From NCBI GenBank assembly GCA_025355115.1, contig JANXLO010000158.1, forward strand, positions 1 through 13,041: DNA of 13,041 nucleotides. The letters are read 5' to 3'. Below the pieces are notes generated by a model. The model saw only the letters and a list, made by a program, of their open reading frames with translations, was not told where the DNA came from and did no database searches. Below, in pieces: positions 6,808-13,041 of the stretch; the stretch's first letter is position 1, and the number at the start of each line of letters is the position of its first letter. The stretch is from Chthonomonadaceae bacterium. GTDB lineage: Bacteria; Armatimonadota; Chthonomonadetes; Chthonomonadales; Chthonomonadaceae. A program made the position numbers and the translations under genes.

Positions 6808-8586
6808 GTGCCTACCGCGAAGCGGGCAAGCGCCTATAGAGGAATGGGGGCGAATCTGCAAGGGGACGGCGTCTGTTCCTTTCGGGTCTGGGCGCCCAAC
6901 GCGAAGAGCGCGACGGTCGTTGGGGATTTCACGCAGTGGACCAGGCGTGGCGTCAAACTGGTCTCTGAGGGGAACGGATACTGGTCCGGCGATGTCGAAG
7001 GCGTCTCCGCGGGACAGGCGTATAAGTTCATTTTCGACAACGTCGGGCCGTCGCTGCATAATCCAGGCGGGAAGTTCTGGCGCGTGGATGCCTATGCGCG
7101 AGAGGTGCAGAATTCGATGGCCAATGCGAAGGGGTTCATCGTTGATCCGACGTTCTCCTTCACACCGTTTCAGACGCCGTGCTTCCAGGATTTCCTGATC
7201 TATCAGCTTCATGTGGGCTCCTTCGCGGGGCGAAATGATGGCGTGGAGGTCAATGCGAAGACGAAGGACGCTCTGTTTCTGGACATTATCCCAAAGCTGA
7301 GCTACATTCGGCAGATGGGGTTCAATGCGCTGGCTCTTTTGCCGGTGGGTCAGATGGGCCTCAGGATCGGTGAGGGGTATTCGCCGACGAACTGGTTTGC
7401 GCCGGACGAATACTACGGCTCCCCCACCGCGCTCCGGCAACTGGTCGAGGCCGCGCATCAGACGGGTCTGGCGGTCATCTTCGACATGGTCTACAATCAT
7501 GCCTCCACAAGCGACAACCGTTACTGGGAGTACGACGGGATGAACTTCGACGGCGGAATCTACTTTGAGGGAGGAGGCGACACGCCGTTCGGCAAGCGGC
7601 CTGCGCACTGGAAAATTGAGGTGCAGAATTTCTTCCTGGATAACGCGCGCATGTGGATTCGGGAGTATGGAGCGGACGGGCTGCGGTTCGACGCGACACA
7701 TCTGGTTCCGGATGAGAGTATACAGCACATCGTTCTGCGCGGAATTCGGGAGGAGTTTCCGGACAAATACCTGATCGCAGAGTATCTCAAGTCGTTCCCA
7801 GACCCGTACCGTGACCTCGGCTTTCACGCGACCTGGGATGCGCTGTCTCCTCACGCGTTCCGGGCTGCGGCGAGCGGCCATGACGGGCTGGAGTGGATTA
7901 AGGCGCTGCTGGGGGAGCGCATGTCGCACAGTTGGAATCTGGTTCGCTACCCGCTCGGCTCCCACGATGAGATCGCGGATCTGAAGAGCGGGGAGATGGC
8001 GGGCTGCCGCTATTTCGTCGAGATCGCAGGGGGCCGGGCGAGCTGGGACGCTCGGGCAAAGGCGCGAGTCGGGTGGGTGCTGGCCGCGGCCCTGCCGGGC
8101 ATTCCTATGCTGTTCATGGGCAGCGAGTGCCACATGGGGGGCTACTGGGCGCCGGATGCGGACAGGAAGGGGGATCATCGCTTCGACTGGAGCCTGGCGG
8201 AGGATCAGATTGGGCACGAGATGCGGCGGCTTGTGACGGACGCCAACAGTGCGCGGTGGCTCAATCCGGCCTTGCGAAGCGACACAGTGCAGATCACGCA
8301 TGAGGACAGGGCAAATCAGGTGGCGGCGTTCAAGCGATGGGATTCGGCTGGGAATGTCGTGCTTACCGTAGTGAATCTGAGCGGTGGGCAGTGGGAGCAA
8401 GGCGAATACGAGGTGACGCTTGGAGGAGAATCAGGGTTGTGGGAGGAGATTTTCTGCTCGCAGTACCCGCAGTACGGGGGCTGGGAGGGCGCGGGGAATA
8501 TTGGCATGCAGAAGCCAGTGCAGCCTGACGGGACTATCCGCATCAACCTTCCAAGATGGTCGGTGCTGATGTTTCGTAAGGTGTAG
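6808..8586 (+). CDS. GH13 alpha-glucan-active enzyme with N-terminal CBM48, branching-enzyme-like
   Basis: A 592-residue cytoplasmic enzyme with no signal peptide. Order: an N-terminal CBM48-type beta domain (about 22-95; FRVWAPNAKSATVVGDFTQW), a GH13 barrel (about 128-480) and a C-terminal beta domain. The four conserved regions are visible: I DMVYNH (226-231), II GLRFDATH (291-298) with D295 as nucleophile, III LIAEY with E325 as acid/base, and IV SHDE with D387. SHDE in region IV and a C-terminal YGGWEGAGN resemble glycogen branching enzymes (SHDE; YGGSGxGN). The length and regions I and II also fit maltooligosyl trehalohydrolase (TreZ), so the reaction is not settled. Start is GTG at 6808, with AAGGGAG (6795-6801) six bases upstream; the ATG at 6841-6843 is less well served. 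It is preceded by a terminator-like leader, and hslV follows after 53 bases. Confidence 0.88.
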   Translation: MPTAKRASAYRGMGANLQGDGVCSFRVWAPNAKSATVVGDFTQWTRRGVKLVSEGNGYWSGDVEGVSAGQAYKFIFDNVGPSLHNPGGKFWRVDAYAREVQNSMANAKGFIVDPTFSFTPFQTPCFQDFLIYQLHVGSFAGRNDGVEVNAKTKDALFLDIIPKLSYIRQMGFNALALLPVGQMGLRIGEGYSPTNWFAPDEYYGSPTALRQLVEAAHQTGLAVIFDMVYNHASTSDNRYWEYDGMNFDGGIYFEGGGDTPFGKRPAHWKIEVQNFFLDNARMWIREYGADGLRFDATHLVPDESIQHIVLRGIREEFPDKYLIAEYLKSFPDPYRDLGFHATWDALSPHAFRAAASGHDGLEWIKALLGERMSHSWNLVRYPLGSHDEIADLKSGEMAGCRYFVEIAGGRASWDARAKARVGWVLAAALPGIPMLFMGSECHMGGYWAPDADRKGDHRFDWSLAEDQIGHEMRRLVTDANSARWLNPALRSDTVQITHEDRANQVAAFKRWDSAGNVVLTVVNLSGGQWEQGEYEVTLGGESGLWEEIFCSQYPQYGGWEGAGNIGMQKPVQPDGTIRINLPRWSVLMFRKV

Positions 8587-8600
8587 ATGCGCGGCATGGG

Positions 8601-8623
8601 AAGAGCGATGAAGAGGCGCTCTT
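8601..8623 (+). repeat. 7-bp inverted repeat between the GH13 gene and hslV
   Basis: AAGAGCG (8601-8607) and CGCTCTT (8617-8623) are perfect complements around a nine-base loop, ending 16 bases before the hslV ATG. No T-run follows. It could shape the ribosome entry site or act as an operator. TATGAT at 8628-8633 is a possible -10 box that would place a transcript start at or very near the ATG, but no -35 element supports it. Confidence 0.35.
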
Positions 8624-8639
8624 GGGGTATGATGAGAGC

Positions 8640-9194
8640 ATGAAAGAGACAAACTTGAGACCGAAAATACGTTCGACGACTATTGTGGCAGTGAAGCGCG
8701 AGGGGCAGGTCGCCATCGCGGGGGACGGGCAGGTGACGCTTGAGCACACGGTGCTGAAGATGGGAGCGCGCAAGGTGCGCCGACTCTATCAGGAGCGGGT
8801 GATCGCAGGGTTCGCGGGCTCGGTGGCCGACGCGCAGTCGCTTTCGGACAAGTTCGAGAGCAAGCTGGAGGCGTCGAACGGCAACCTGACGCGGGCGGCC
8901 GTGGAGTTCGCGAAGGAGTGGCGCACCGACAGGATGATGCGGAAACTGGAGGCGATGATGATCGTCACGGACGGCACACTCATCTACATTCTCTCCGGCG
9001 ACGGCAATGTGGTCGAGCCGGACGATGGTGTGGCCGCCATCGGCTCGGGAGGCATGTTCGCGGCATCGGCGGCGAAGGCTCTGGTGAGAAACACCTCGAT
9101 GGGCGCACGGGAGATCGTTCAGGAAGCGATGCGCATCGCCTCGGAAATCTGCATCTACACCAACGACAAAATCACGGTGGATTCGCTGCCGTAA
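8640..9194 (+). CDS. hslV: ATP-dependent protease subunit HslV
   Basis: Peptidase subunit of the HslUV (ClpQY) protease, an N-terminal-threonine hydrolase that forms stacked hexameric rings and degrades unfolded or tagged proteins in the cytoplasm. The open frame extends to a TTG at 8622, but the ATG at 8640 (184 residues) is the better start. The catalytic threonine should be T13, in the sequence TTIVAV, after a 12-residue leader; the mature part of 172 residues is close to the usual 170-175. In mature numbering D17 (GDGQ) and K33 (GARKVRRLY) are conserved, and GSGG near the end of the core is present. Shine-Dalgarno support is modest (GGGG at 8624-8627). The partner HslU is absent from the window, which is unusual because hslV and hslU are often adjacent. 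A strong terminator follows 29 bases after the stop. Confidence 0.95.
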   Translation: MKETNLRPKIRSTTIVAVKREGQVAIAGDGQVTLEHTVLKMGARKVRRLYQERVIAGFAGSVADAQSLSDKFESKLEASNGNLTRAAVEFAKEWRTDRMMRKLEAMMIVTDGTLIYILSGDGNVVEPDDGVAAIGSGGMFAASAAKALVRNTSMGAREIVQEAMRIASEICIYTNDKITVDSLP

Positions 9195-9223
9195 GGCTCA
9201 ATTGATGGCATCTCGTATGAGTG

Positions 9224-9253
9224 AGCCGCTTCCGTTGGGAAGCGGCTTTTTTT
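9224..9253 (+). terminator. Intrinsic terminator after hslV
   Basis: A perfect 10-bp stem, AGCCGCTTCC (9224-9233) with GGAAGCGGCT (9238-9247), has a GTTG tetraloop and runs directly into seven Ts. It closes the GH13-hslV unit and separates it from the portal gene. Confidence 0.95.
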
Positions 9254-9373
9254 CGTTTGGGTCTACTTCCAGATATGTCAGGTGCTTATACTGGGAGGGA
9301 GGTGTTACTACAAGTGAAGGACTGTGATTCATGCAGACAGATTTCTGCTTATGTGGGAAGGCGGGTGGGGATT

Positions 9374-10594
9374 ATGACGGAGATTCCGATGATGGCGGAG
9401 CGGATGCGGGAGGAGATGACTGCGTGGGATGCGGTGCTGCGGCAGGCGTTTCGGATGCCGCCGTTCAATCCGGACGAGCTGCTTTCCGCGAAGGGAAGCG
9501 ACATCTACGAGCGGATGATGGGTGATGCAATGGTGCGCGCCGCCATCAATACGAAGCGCTTCGCGCTGTTGGCGAAGCCCTGGCAGGTGGTGCCCGCGAC
9601 GGGAGGAAACGGGAAGCCATCAGGAATTCAGCGTGAAACGCGGGATTTCGTCGAGGCGGCTCTGCGCGGAATCCAGGGCGTTGACGGCGTGACGCGGGAC
9701 TTCCGGCAGGTGCTGTTTCAGATGATGTCCGCGTTCTATCGGGGGTATTCGGTGGCGGAGATGGTCTGGCGACTGGAGGAGCGGGGCCGCTACGCGGGAA
9801 AATACGTGCTCGCCTCCATCAAGTCGAAGCCCCCGAAGCAGACGGGTTTCGATGTGGACGATTTTCTGAACGTGAGGGCGATTACGAGCTGGACGCCGCT
9901 GACGGGCCTGGTGACGATTCCGCGCGGGAAATGCGTGGTCTATGTCTATAATCCCCACGACGAGCTGCCTTTTGGGGATTCCGACTTGCGGGGCGTCTAC
10001 AAGCACTGGTGGTCGAAGGAGTCGATCGTCAAGTTCTGGAATCTTTCGCTTCAGAAATACGGGATGCCTATGATCTATGCGCAGAGCTCGACTTCGCTTG
10101 GGGAGGGAGGCGGGCAGAAGGTGCTGGATCTGCTGACGACGGTGCAGCAGGACTCCAGCGCGGTCTTTCCGCATGATGTGACGCCTCAACTGCTGCAGGC
10201 GAACAACGGCAGCGCGGACGCCTTTTCAGCGGCGGTGGACTGGCACAATCAGCAGATCGCGCAGGGCATCCTACTTCAGACCCTGACGAGTGGGGAGGGA
10301 CGGCGGTCGGGCAGCCTGTCGCTGGGCCAGGTTCACTACAACATTCTGCTCTATGTGCTGGAGAACGCGAAGGCGGACATCGAGGCGGTGGTGAATGGGC
10401 AGATCGTGCGCCCGCTGGTCGAGTTTAATTTTGGGGACGTGGAGGGTATCTGCCCGCGCTTCTCGCTGGGCAGCGTCAACGAGCGCGACCTTCTCCAGAC
10501 CGCTCAGGCATACGACGTGCTGTTGCGGCACGGCGTGGTAGACAGCAAAGAGCAGTCCGTCCGGGAGATATTTGACCTTCCCCCGCTGGAGTAG
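9374..10594 (+). CDS. Mu gp29-like phage portal protein (DUF935), isolated
   Basis: A 406-residue protein matching the DUF935 family, whose best-known member is Mu gp29, the dodecameric portal through which phage DNA is packaged and ejected. Landmarks: NPDELLSAKGSDIYERMMGD, then VRAAINTKRFALLAKPW, GYSVAEMVW, an IPRGKCVVY segment, SDLRGVYKHWW, KFWNLSLQKYGMPM, and a C-terminal half with DWHNQQIAQGILLQTLTSG and a closing REIFDLPPLE. Start: the frame is open to 9221, but that reaches into the upstream terminator, so the ATG at 9374 is preferred; it leaves the expected short N-terminus before NPDEL. A GTG at 9314, 11 bases after AGGGAGG, is an alternative adding 20 residues. No terminase, protease, capsid or tail gene is nearby, so this looks like a prophage remnant or a domesticated gene. 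The frame is intact with no internal stop. Confidence 0.85.
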   Translation: MTEIPMMAERMREEMTAWDAVLRQAFRMPPFNPDELLSAKGSDIYERMMGDAMVRAAINTKRFALLAKPWQVVPATGGNGKPSGIQRETRDFVEAALRGIQGVDGVTRDFRQVLFQMMSAFYRGYSVAEMVWRLEERGRYAGKYVLASIKSKPPKQTGFDVDDFLNVRAITSWTPLTGLVTIPRGKCVVYVYNPHDELPFGDSDLRGVYKHWWSKESIVKFWNLSLQKYGMPMIYAQSSTSLGEGGGQKVLDLLTTVQQDSSAVFPHDVTPQLLQANNGSADAFSAAVDWHNQQIAQGILLQTLTSGEGRRSGSLSLGQVHYNILLYVLENAKADIEAVVNGQIVRPLVEFNFGDVEGICPRFSLGSVNERDLLQTAQAYDVLLRHGVVDSKEQSVREIFDLPPLE

Positions 10595-10960
10595 CGATAG
10601 CAGTATGGCATCTGTCAAATCAAGGCATCGGAGCTATGGTCAATTTGTCGGCAAGCATGTCAATTCGATAACGTCAGCGGAGTTGAGGGGGAGTGGCCTC
10701 CGATAGCGGGCACAACTCACCCTCTATGCCTGACTTCCGCTTTGATCCGTGCTCTGCCGCCCCCCCACTGCGCTCAGGCTCACCCGCCTATGTTATGTCA
10801 GGGCTCCGCTGTTCCATTGGGATTATCTGCTTGGAGGGGCTCGCCTCCAACGATCCATCGTGTAACAATCCGTCCCAGGACAACCATCGGTCATAGAACG
10901 AGCGGTTCATTTCCGGGCACCGCGAGCGCGTCAGGCTGACCTCCTTGTTCTGCCGCAGCG
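10595..10960. other. 366-base intergenic stretch without a recognisable gene
   Basis: This gap lies between the converging portal and SIMPL genes. Short open frames of about 65 codons on the + strand (from 10693 and 10742) have no convincing ribosome site, low-complexity or Ser/Pro/Arg-rich translations and no family resemblance, so I do not call them. A 7-bp hairpin at 10831-10850 is the only clear structure. No tRNA, attachment site or T-tailed terminator was seen. It may hold decayed prophage sequence. Confidence 0.5.
10831..10850. repeat. 7-bp inverted repeat, TTGGAGG/CCTCCAA
   Basis: TTGGAGG (10831-10837) pairs perfectly with CCTCCAA (10844-10850) around a six-base loop. It lies between two converging genes, 236 bases after the portal stop and 111 bases beyond the SIMPL stop, where a shared terminator would be expected. 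Neither side has a T-run, so termination is unproven. Confidence 0.35.
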
Positions 10961-11731
10961 CTACGGCTTAATGAACTGAGAGATGCCATAAATGATGGTG
11001 ACATTCGCTGTAATGGTCAGTTCGCCGGGCGCAATGGGCGTAGCGGCTCCTCCTGCGTCCATACGGCGAGATAGTGTCATCATTCGGGGCCTCTCATAGC
11101 CAGTATTGTCGCTAAGTTCCAGAATATTCAAAATGCTCGTGCCTGCCGCTTTCGCCAGGCGGTCGGCTTTGCGGCGCGCATCAAGCACAGCGTTTTCTAA
11201 CGCCAGTCCTTCCGCAGCTTTCTGGTCCTCCAGACCGAGCGAAATGCCTTCAATGGTATTGGAGCCTGCCGCAGTCGCTCCATCCAGCACATCGCTCATC
11301 TTTGCCAGATCGCGGACTACTATGCGCACCTGATTGTATACCCGATAGCCTGTGATATGCGGCGGCTGTTGCTTTACTCCTGGCGGCGTTGGAATCGCGT
11401 CGCTGTAGACGGGCGAGACACTGTAGTTGACCGTCTGCACATCCTTTTCGGCAATGCCCGCTTTCTTCACAGCGGCTTGCACTTTTTGAGCGGCCTCTGC
11501 GTTTGCGCGCGAAGCAGCCTGTGAAGATTTGTCTTCGGTGACGACGCCAAGAGTCACTTCCATCTTGTCGGGCTTCACCTTCACATTGCCTTGTCCCGAA
11601 ACTGTCAGGTGGGGAACGGACAGGCTTTTCAGGCCGTCCTGAGCGATCGCGGAACGCCCAATCAGCAGAGAGAGCAGCGCGCTCGCAAGTGCAAATTGTG
11701 AAAGGGACACTGTTTTCAGCTTTGTTTTCAT
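10961..11731 (-). CDS. Secreted SIMPL-domain (DUF541) protein
   Basis: A 256-residue exported protein of the SIMPL family (DUF541; E. coli YggE and Brucella BP26 are relatives). These are periplasmic or outer-membrane-associated proteins linked to stress tolerance; BP26 forms a channel-like oligomer. The signal peptide covers about residues 1-31 (FALASALLSLLIGRSAIA). The family opens with LTVSGQGNVKVKPDKMEVTLGV (about 42-63), continues with a helical AASRANAEAAQKVQAAVKKAGI stretch and DVQTVNYSVSPVY, then TGYRVYNQVRIVVRDL, and finishes with GELTITANVTIIYGI. All are intact. I chose the ATG at 11731, with AGAGG seven bases upstream; an ATG 18 codons earlier would place charged residues before the signal peptide. 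The IS3 element ends about 145 bases upstream and is transcribed in the same direction. Confidence 0.9.
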   Translation of the reverse strand: MKTKLKTVSLSQFALASALLSLLIGRSAIAQDGLKSLSVPHLTVSGQGNVKVKPDKMEVTLGVVTEDKSSQAASRANAEAAQKVQAAVKKAGIAEKDVQTVNYSVSPVYSDAIPTPPGVKQQPPHITGYRVYNQVRIVVRDLAKMSDVLDGATAAGSNTIEGISLGLEDQKAAEGLALENAVLDARRKADRLAKAAGTSILNILELSDNTGYERPRMMTLSRRMDAGGAATPIAPGELTITANVTIIYGISQFIKP

Positions 11732-11778
11732 GAGAAACCTCTGGGGATAGCTTTCACTGTAATGCAAGGGTCTTCGTA

Positions 11779-11807
11779 TATCCATCTCGCATCGATATCG
11801 CTTTCAA
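11779..11807 (-). promoter_or_regulatory. Candidate sigma70-type promoter for the SIMPL gene
   Basis: On the minus strand TTGAAA (11807-11802) is followed after 17 bases by TGGATA (11784-11779), four matches to each consensus hexamer. Transcription would begin about 40 bases before the ATG at 11731. It lies between the IS end and the gene. Confidence 0.35.
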
Positions 11808-11852
11808 AAGCTCACAAACACATGTCTTTTGTCCCCGATAGTCGGGCGTAAA

Positions 11853-11862
11853 CAAACGTTTG
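11853..11862. repeat. 10-bp palindrome CAAACGTTTG near the IS end
   Basis: A perfect palindrome, flanked by AA and AT, sits 13 bases from the inferred IS end and about 45 bases upstream of the candidate SIMPL promoter. It could be an operator or simply the insertion neighbourhood. Confidence 0.3.
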
Positions 11863-11875
11863 ATTGTTCCCTGAA

Positions 11876-11899
11876 TGATCCTCTCCCGTTTTCATGGAG
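11876..11899 (-). repeat. Probable right terminal inverted repeat of the IS
   Basis: Starts with TG, is about 24 bases long and ends about seven bases before the orfB stop. The CTCCCGTTTTCATGGAG core is like other IS3-family ends. The partner end is outside the window, so the exact border is uncertain; TG at 11865 or 11872 are alternatives. Confidence 0.45.
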
Positions 11900-11905
11900 T
11901 AGGAG

Positions 11906-12772
11906 TCAAGCAGCCATCGGCCTCTGCTCTTGTTGCTGTTGGTATTGTAGCTCGAACGCTTCTGGACTGAGATAGCCCAGAGAAGAATGACGACGCTTCC
12001 GGTTGCAGCAGACTTCGATCCACCCGAAGATCGCTGCCCTGGCCTCCGAGCGAGTAGCGAAACGGCGGTGATGCACGAGTTCGCGCTTCAGAGTTGCAAA
12101 GAAACTCTCTGTCGGGGCATTATCCCAGCAGTTGCCCTTGCGGCTCATGCTGCAGGAGATCACGGCAGCCTTCAGCTGGGTCCGGTAGTCGCCGCTGGCA
12201 TATTGACTGCCCCGATCGCTGCGGCAGAGCAGCCCTGTGCCTGGACGCCTGCCTGAGAGGGCCATCTCCAGAGCGGACAGCACCAAGGTGCGCTCCAGCG
12301 TGCTTCCCATCGACCAGCCGACGATGCGCCGAGAGTGCAGATCGAGAACCACGGCCAGATGGAGCCACCCTTCGCTCGTCCTGACATACGTCATGTCCGC
12401 CGTCCATTTGGCATTGGGCGTCTCTGCCGTGAACTGGCGCTCCAGCACATTCTCGGCCACAGGCAAAGCAGGATCGCTCTGTGTGGTCCTCACGGAGCGC
12501 CTGGACGCCTGCGCGCTGATCTGAAGAGTGTGCATCAAGTGAGCGATCCGCTTTTCGCTGCACGCCGCGCCCTGGGCTTTGAGTTCCTGATGGACACGCG
12601 GACTGCCGCAGGTCTGCCTGCTCTCCTTAGGCAGCGCCTTGCTCTCCTGCTTGCGGCGACTGTCGGGCCGTTTGCGCCAGGCATAGCAGCCGCTTTCGGA
12701 GACCTGCATCGCTCGGCACAAGGAGGCCACAGGGAAGCGCTCCTTTTGCTCCATGATGAAAAGGCATCTCAC
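11906..12772 (-). CDS. IS3-family transposase OrfB (DDE catalytic part)
   Basis: A 288-residue frame holding the integrase-like catalytic core. The triad is D126 (TADMTYV), D186 (SDRGSQY) and E222 (NAPTESFF), spaced 59 and 35 residues, with K229 seven residues after the glutamate, exactly the IS3/retroviral DD(35)E layout. An N-terminal HTH_21-like region (VSESGCYAWRKR) and a C-terminal RRHSSLGYLSPEAFE are also standard. SRKGNCWDNAPTESFF suggests the IS3 or IS51 subgroup. The frame begins with GTG at 12772, overlapping the orfA stop as GTGA. The catalytically important product should be the OrfAB fusion made by -1 frameshifting, so the GTG need not be a strong start. No ribosome site of note precedes it. 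No stop or missing key residue was found, so it appears active. Confidence 0.94.
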   Translation of the reverse strand: MRCLFIMEQKERFPVASLCRAMQVSESGCYAWRKRPDSRRKQESKALPKESRQTCGSPRVHQELKAQGAACSEKRIAHLMHTLQISAQASRRSVRTTQSDPALPVAENVLERQFTAETPNAKWTADMTYVRTSEGWLHLAVVLDLHSRRIVGWSMGSTLERTLVLSALEMALSGRRPGTGLLCRSDRGSQYASGDYRTQLKAAVISCSMSRKGNCWDNAPTESFFATLKRELVHHRRFATRSEARAAIFGWIEVCCNRKRRHSSLGYLSPEAFELQYQQQQEQRPMAA

Positions 12773-12808
12773 CGCTGGCGGCTGGTGAAGATGCCGGCAG
12801 CCTTTTTT
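12763..12808 (-). promoter_or_regulatory. Programmed -1 frameshift signal between orfA and orfB
   Basis: On the minus strand the heptamer A-AAA-AAG (12808-12802) is in the correct orfA phase. Six bases downstream starts a stem: GGCATC (12795-12790), a one-base bulge, TCACC (12788-12784), a ten-base loop, then GGTGA (12773-12769) and GATGCC (12768-12763), 11 base pairs in all. After a -1 shift the frame continues without a stop (GCRHLHQPPAVRCLF) into orfB. The slippery site, spacer and stem fit the IS3/IS911 pattern. The orfA stop and the orfB GTG both lie inside the stem. Confidence 0.85.
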
Positions 12809-13041
12809 AGGATCTCTAACTCCTCCTTGAGTCGACCGAGCTCGCGATGGGCGGCGGCGAGTTCGGCATCCCTGGGATTGCCCTGTCCGGGAAAGGGATT
12901 GTCGGGCGTCTTTTGCAGTTGTCGCTTCCAGTTCAGAAGCGCATTGTCGCTGACGCCGAGCTCGCGGGCAGTCTGTGCGATGCTGCCGCGTTCGTTGGCA
13001 AGCCGGATGACCTCTCTTTTGAACTCCTCGGTGTAGCTTTT
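12769..13041 (-). CDS. IS3-family OrfA (5' end missing)
   Basis: Open from the window edge: 90 residues followed by TGA at 12771-12769. The start codon lies beyond 13041, probably within a few codons, because KSYTEEFKREVIRLA is close to the usual N-terminus. It has a helix-turn-helix (GSIAQTARELGVSDNALLNWKRQ in two overlapping helices) that binds the terminal repeats, followed by a leucine-zipper-like segment with AELAAAHRELGRLKEELEILKKA. The slippery A6G run lies near its 3' end, so ribosomes either stop here to make OrfA, a regulator, or shift into orfB. Confidence 0.9.
   Translation of the reverse strand, partial: KSYTEEFKREVIRLANERGSIAQTARELGVSDNALLNWKRQLQKTPDNPFPGQGNPRDAELAAAHRELGRLKEELEILKKAAGIFTSRQR

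Larger units (their letters stand above)
11876..13041 (-). mobile_element. IS3-family insertion sequence (cut by window edge)
   Basis: Contains complete orfB, the 3' part of orfA and a frameshift signal, all on the minus strand. The right end is inferred at 11876, where the sequence begins TGATCCTCTCCCG and continues through GTTTTCATGGAG, the style of IS3-family terminal repeats, which begin with TG. The left end lies beyond 13041, so neither the pairing of the ends nor a target-site duplication can be checked. Visible length is 1166 bases of a typical 1.2-1.5 kb. Confidence 0.9.

Noticed and set aside
6697..8400. A 567-codon open frame antisense to the GH13 gene
   Set aside because: It lies wholly opposite a gene with clear catalytic motifs; its Arg/Pro/Leu-rich translation has no recognisable domain. 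Codon bias of GC-rich genes commonly yields such frames.
10693..10939. Two short + strand frames in the gap after the portal gene
   Set aside because: No ribosome site, Ser/Pro-rich translation, and they overlap in different frames, so neither is supported as a gene.
1..13041. CRISPR arrays, tRNA or rRNA genes, and a defence island
   Set aside because: No regularly spaced direct repeats, no tRNA cloverleaf pattern in the gaps and no rRNA-like stretches were seen; none of the genes besides RecQ is commonly linked to defence, and it stands alone.

Overview
The window reads as a chromosomal segment of a moderately GC-rich, free-living bacterium. A Gly/Pro-rich Spy-like exported protein, two carbohydrate-active enzymes, a two-component-type HslV protease subunit and a late-Zn-site RecQ fit Armatimonadota or Acidobacteriota. 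That placement is an impression from protein style, not a phylogenetic result. Most genes are housekeeping or metabolic. Mobile DNA is limited to a lone phage portal gene and the inner part of an IS3-family element at the right edge.

Layout. Bases 1-2720 (+ strand): the C-terminal 355 residues of lysyl-tRNA synthetase, a small DUF2809 membrane protein, then a secreted Spy/CpxP-like protein with collagen-like Gly-Pro tracts, closed by a strong intrinsic terminator. Bases 2800-4910 (+): a RecQ-family helicase behind a perfect TATAAT box. Bases 4959-6600 (-): an unidentified two-TM membrane protein downstream of an exported GH16 beta-glucanase. Bases 6600-6808: a divergent control region with an extended -10 promoter for GH16 and, on the other strand, a terminator-like structure just ahead of the next gene. 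Bases 6808-9253 (+): a GH13 branching-enzyme-like protein and hslV, ended by a second strong terminator. Bases 9374-10594 (+): a Mu gp29-like (DUF935) portal protein with no other phage gene near it. Bases 10595-10960 hold no recognisable gene. Bases 10961-11731 (-): a secreted SIMPL-domain protein. Bases 11876-13041 (-): an IS3-family element with orfB complete, orfA open at the edge, and a textbook -1 frameshift signal between them.

How the genes relate. GH16 and GH13 are divergent carbohydrate enzymes, one exported and acting on beta-glucan, the other cytoplasmic and acting on alpha-glucan; nothing shows a shared pathway. HslV normally works with the HslU ATPase, which is not present here. 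The IS element lies upstream of the SIMPL gene in the same orientation and may affect its transcription.

I did not find a convincing new multi-gene system. The items most worth a second look are the terminator-like leader before the GH13 gene, the orphan portal gene, the duplicated Spy-like protein with a possible OmpR/PhoB-type direct repeat upstream, the RecQ variant with its zinc site after the helix-rich region, and the IS3 recoding signal.
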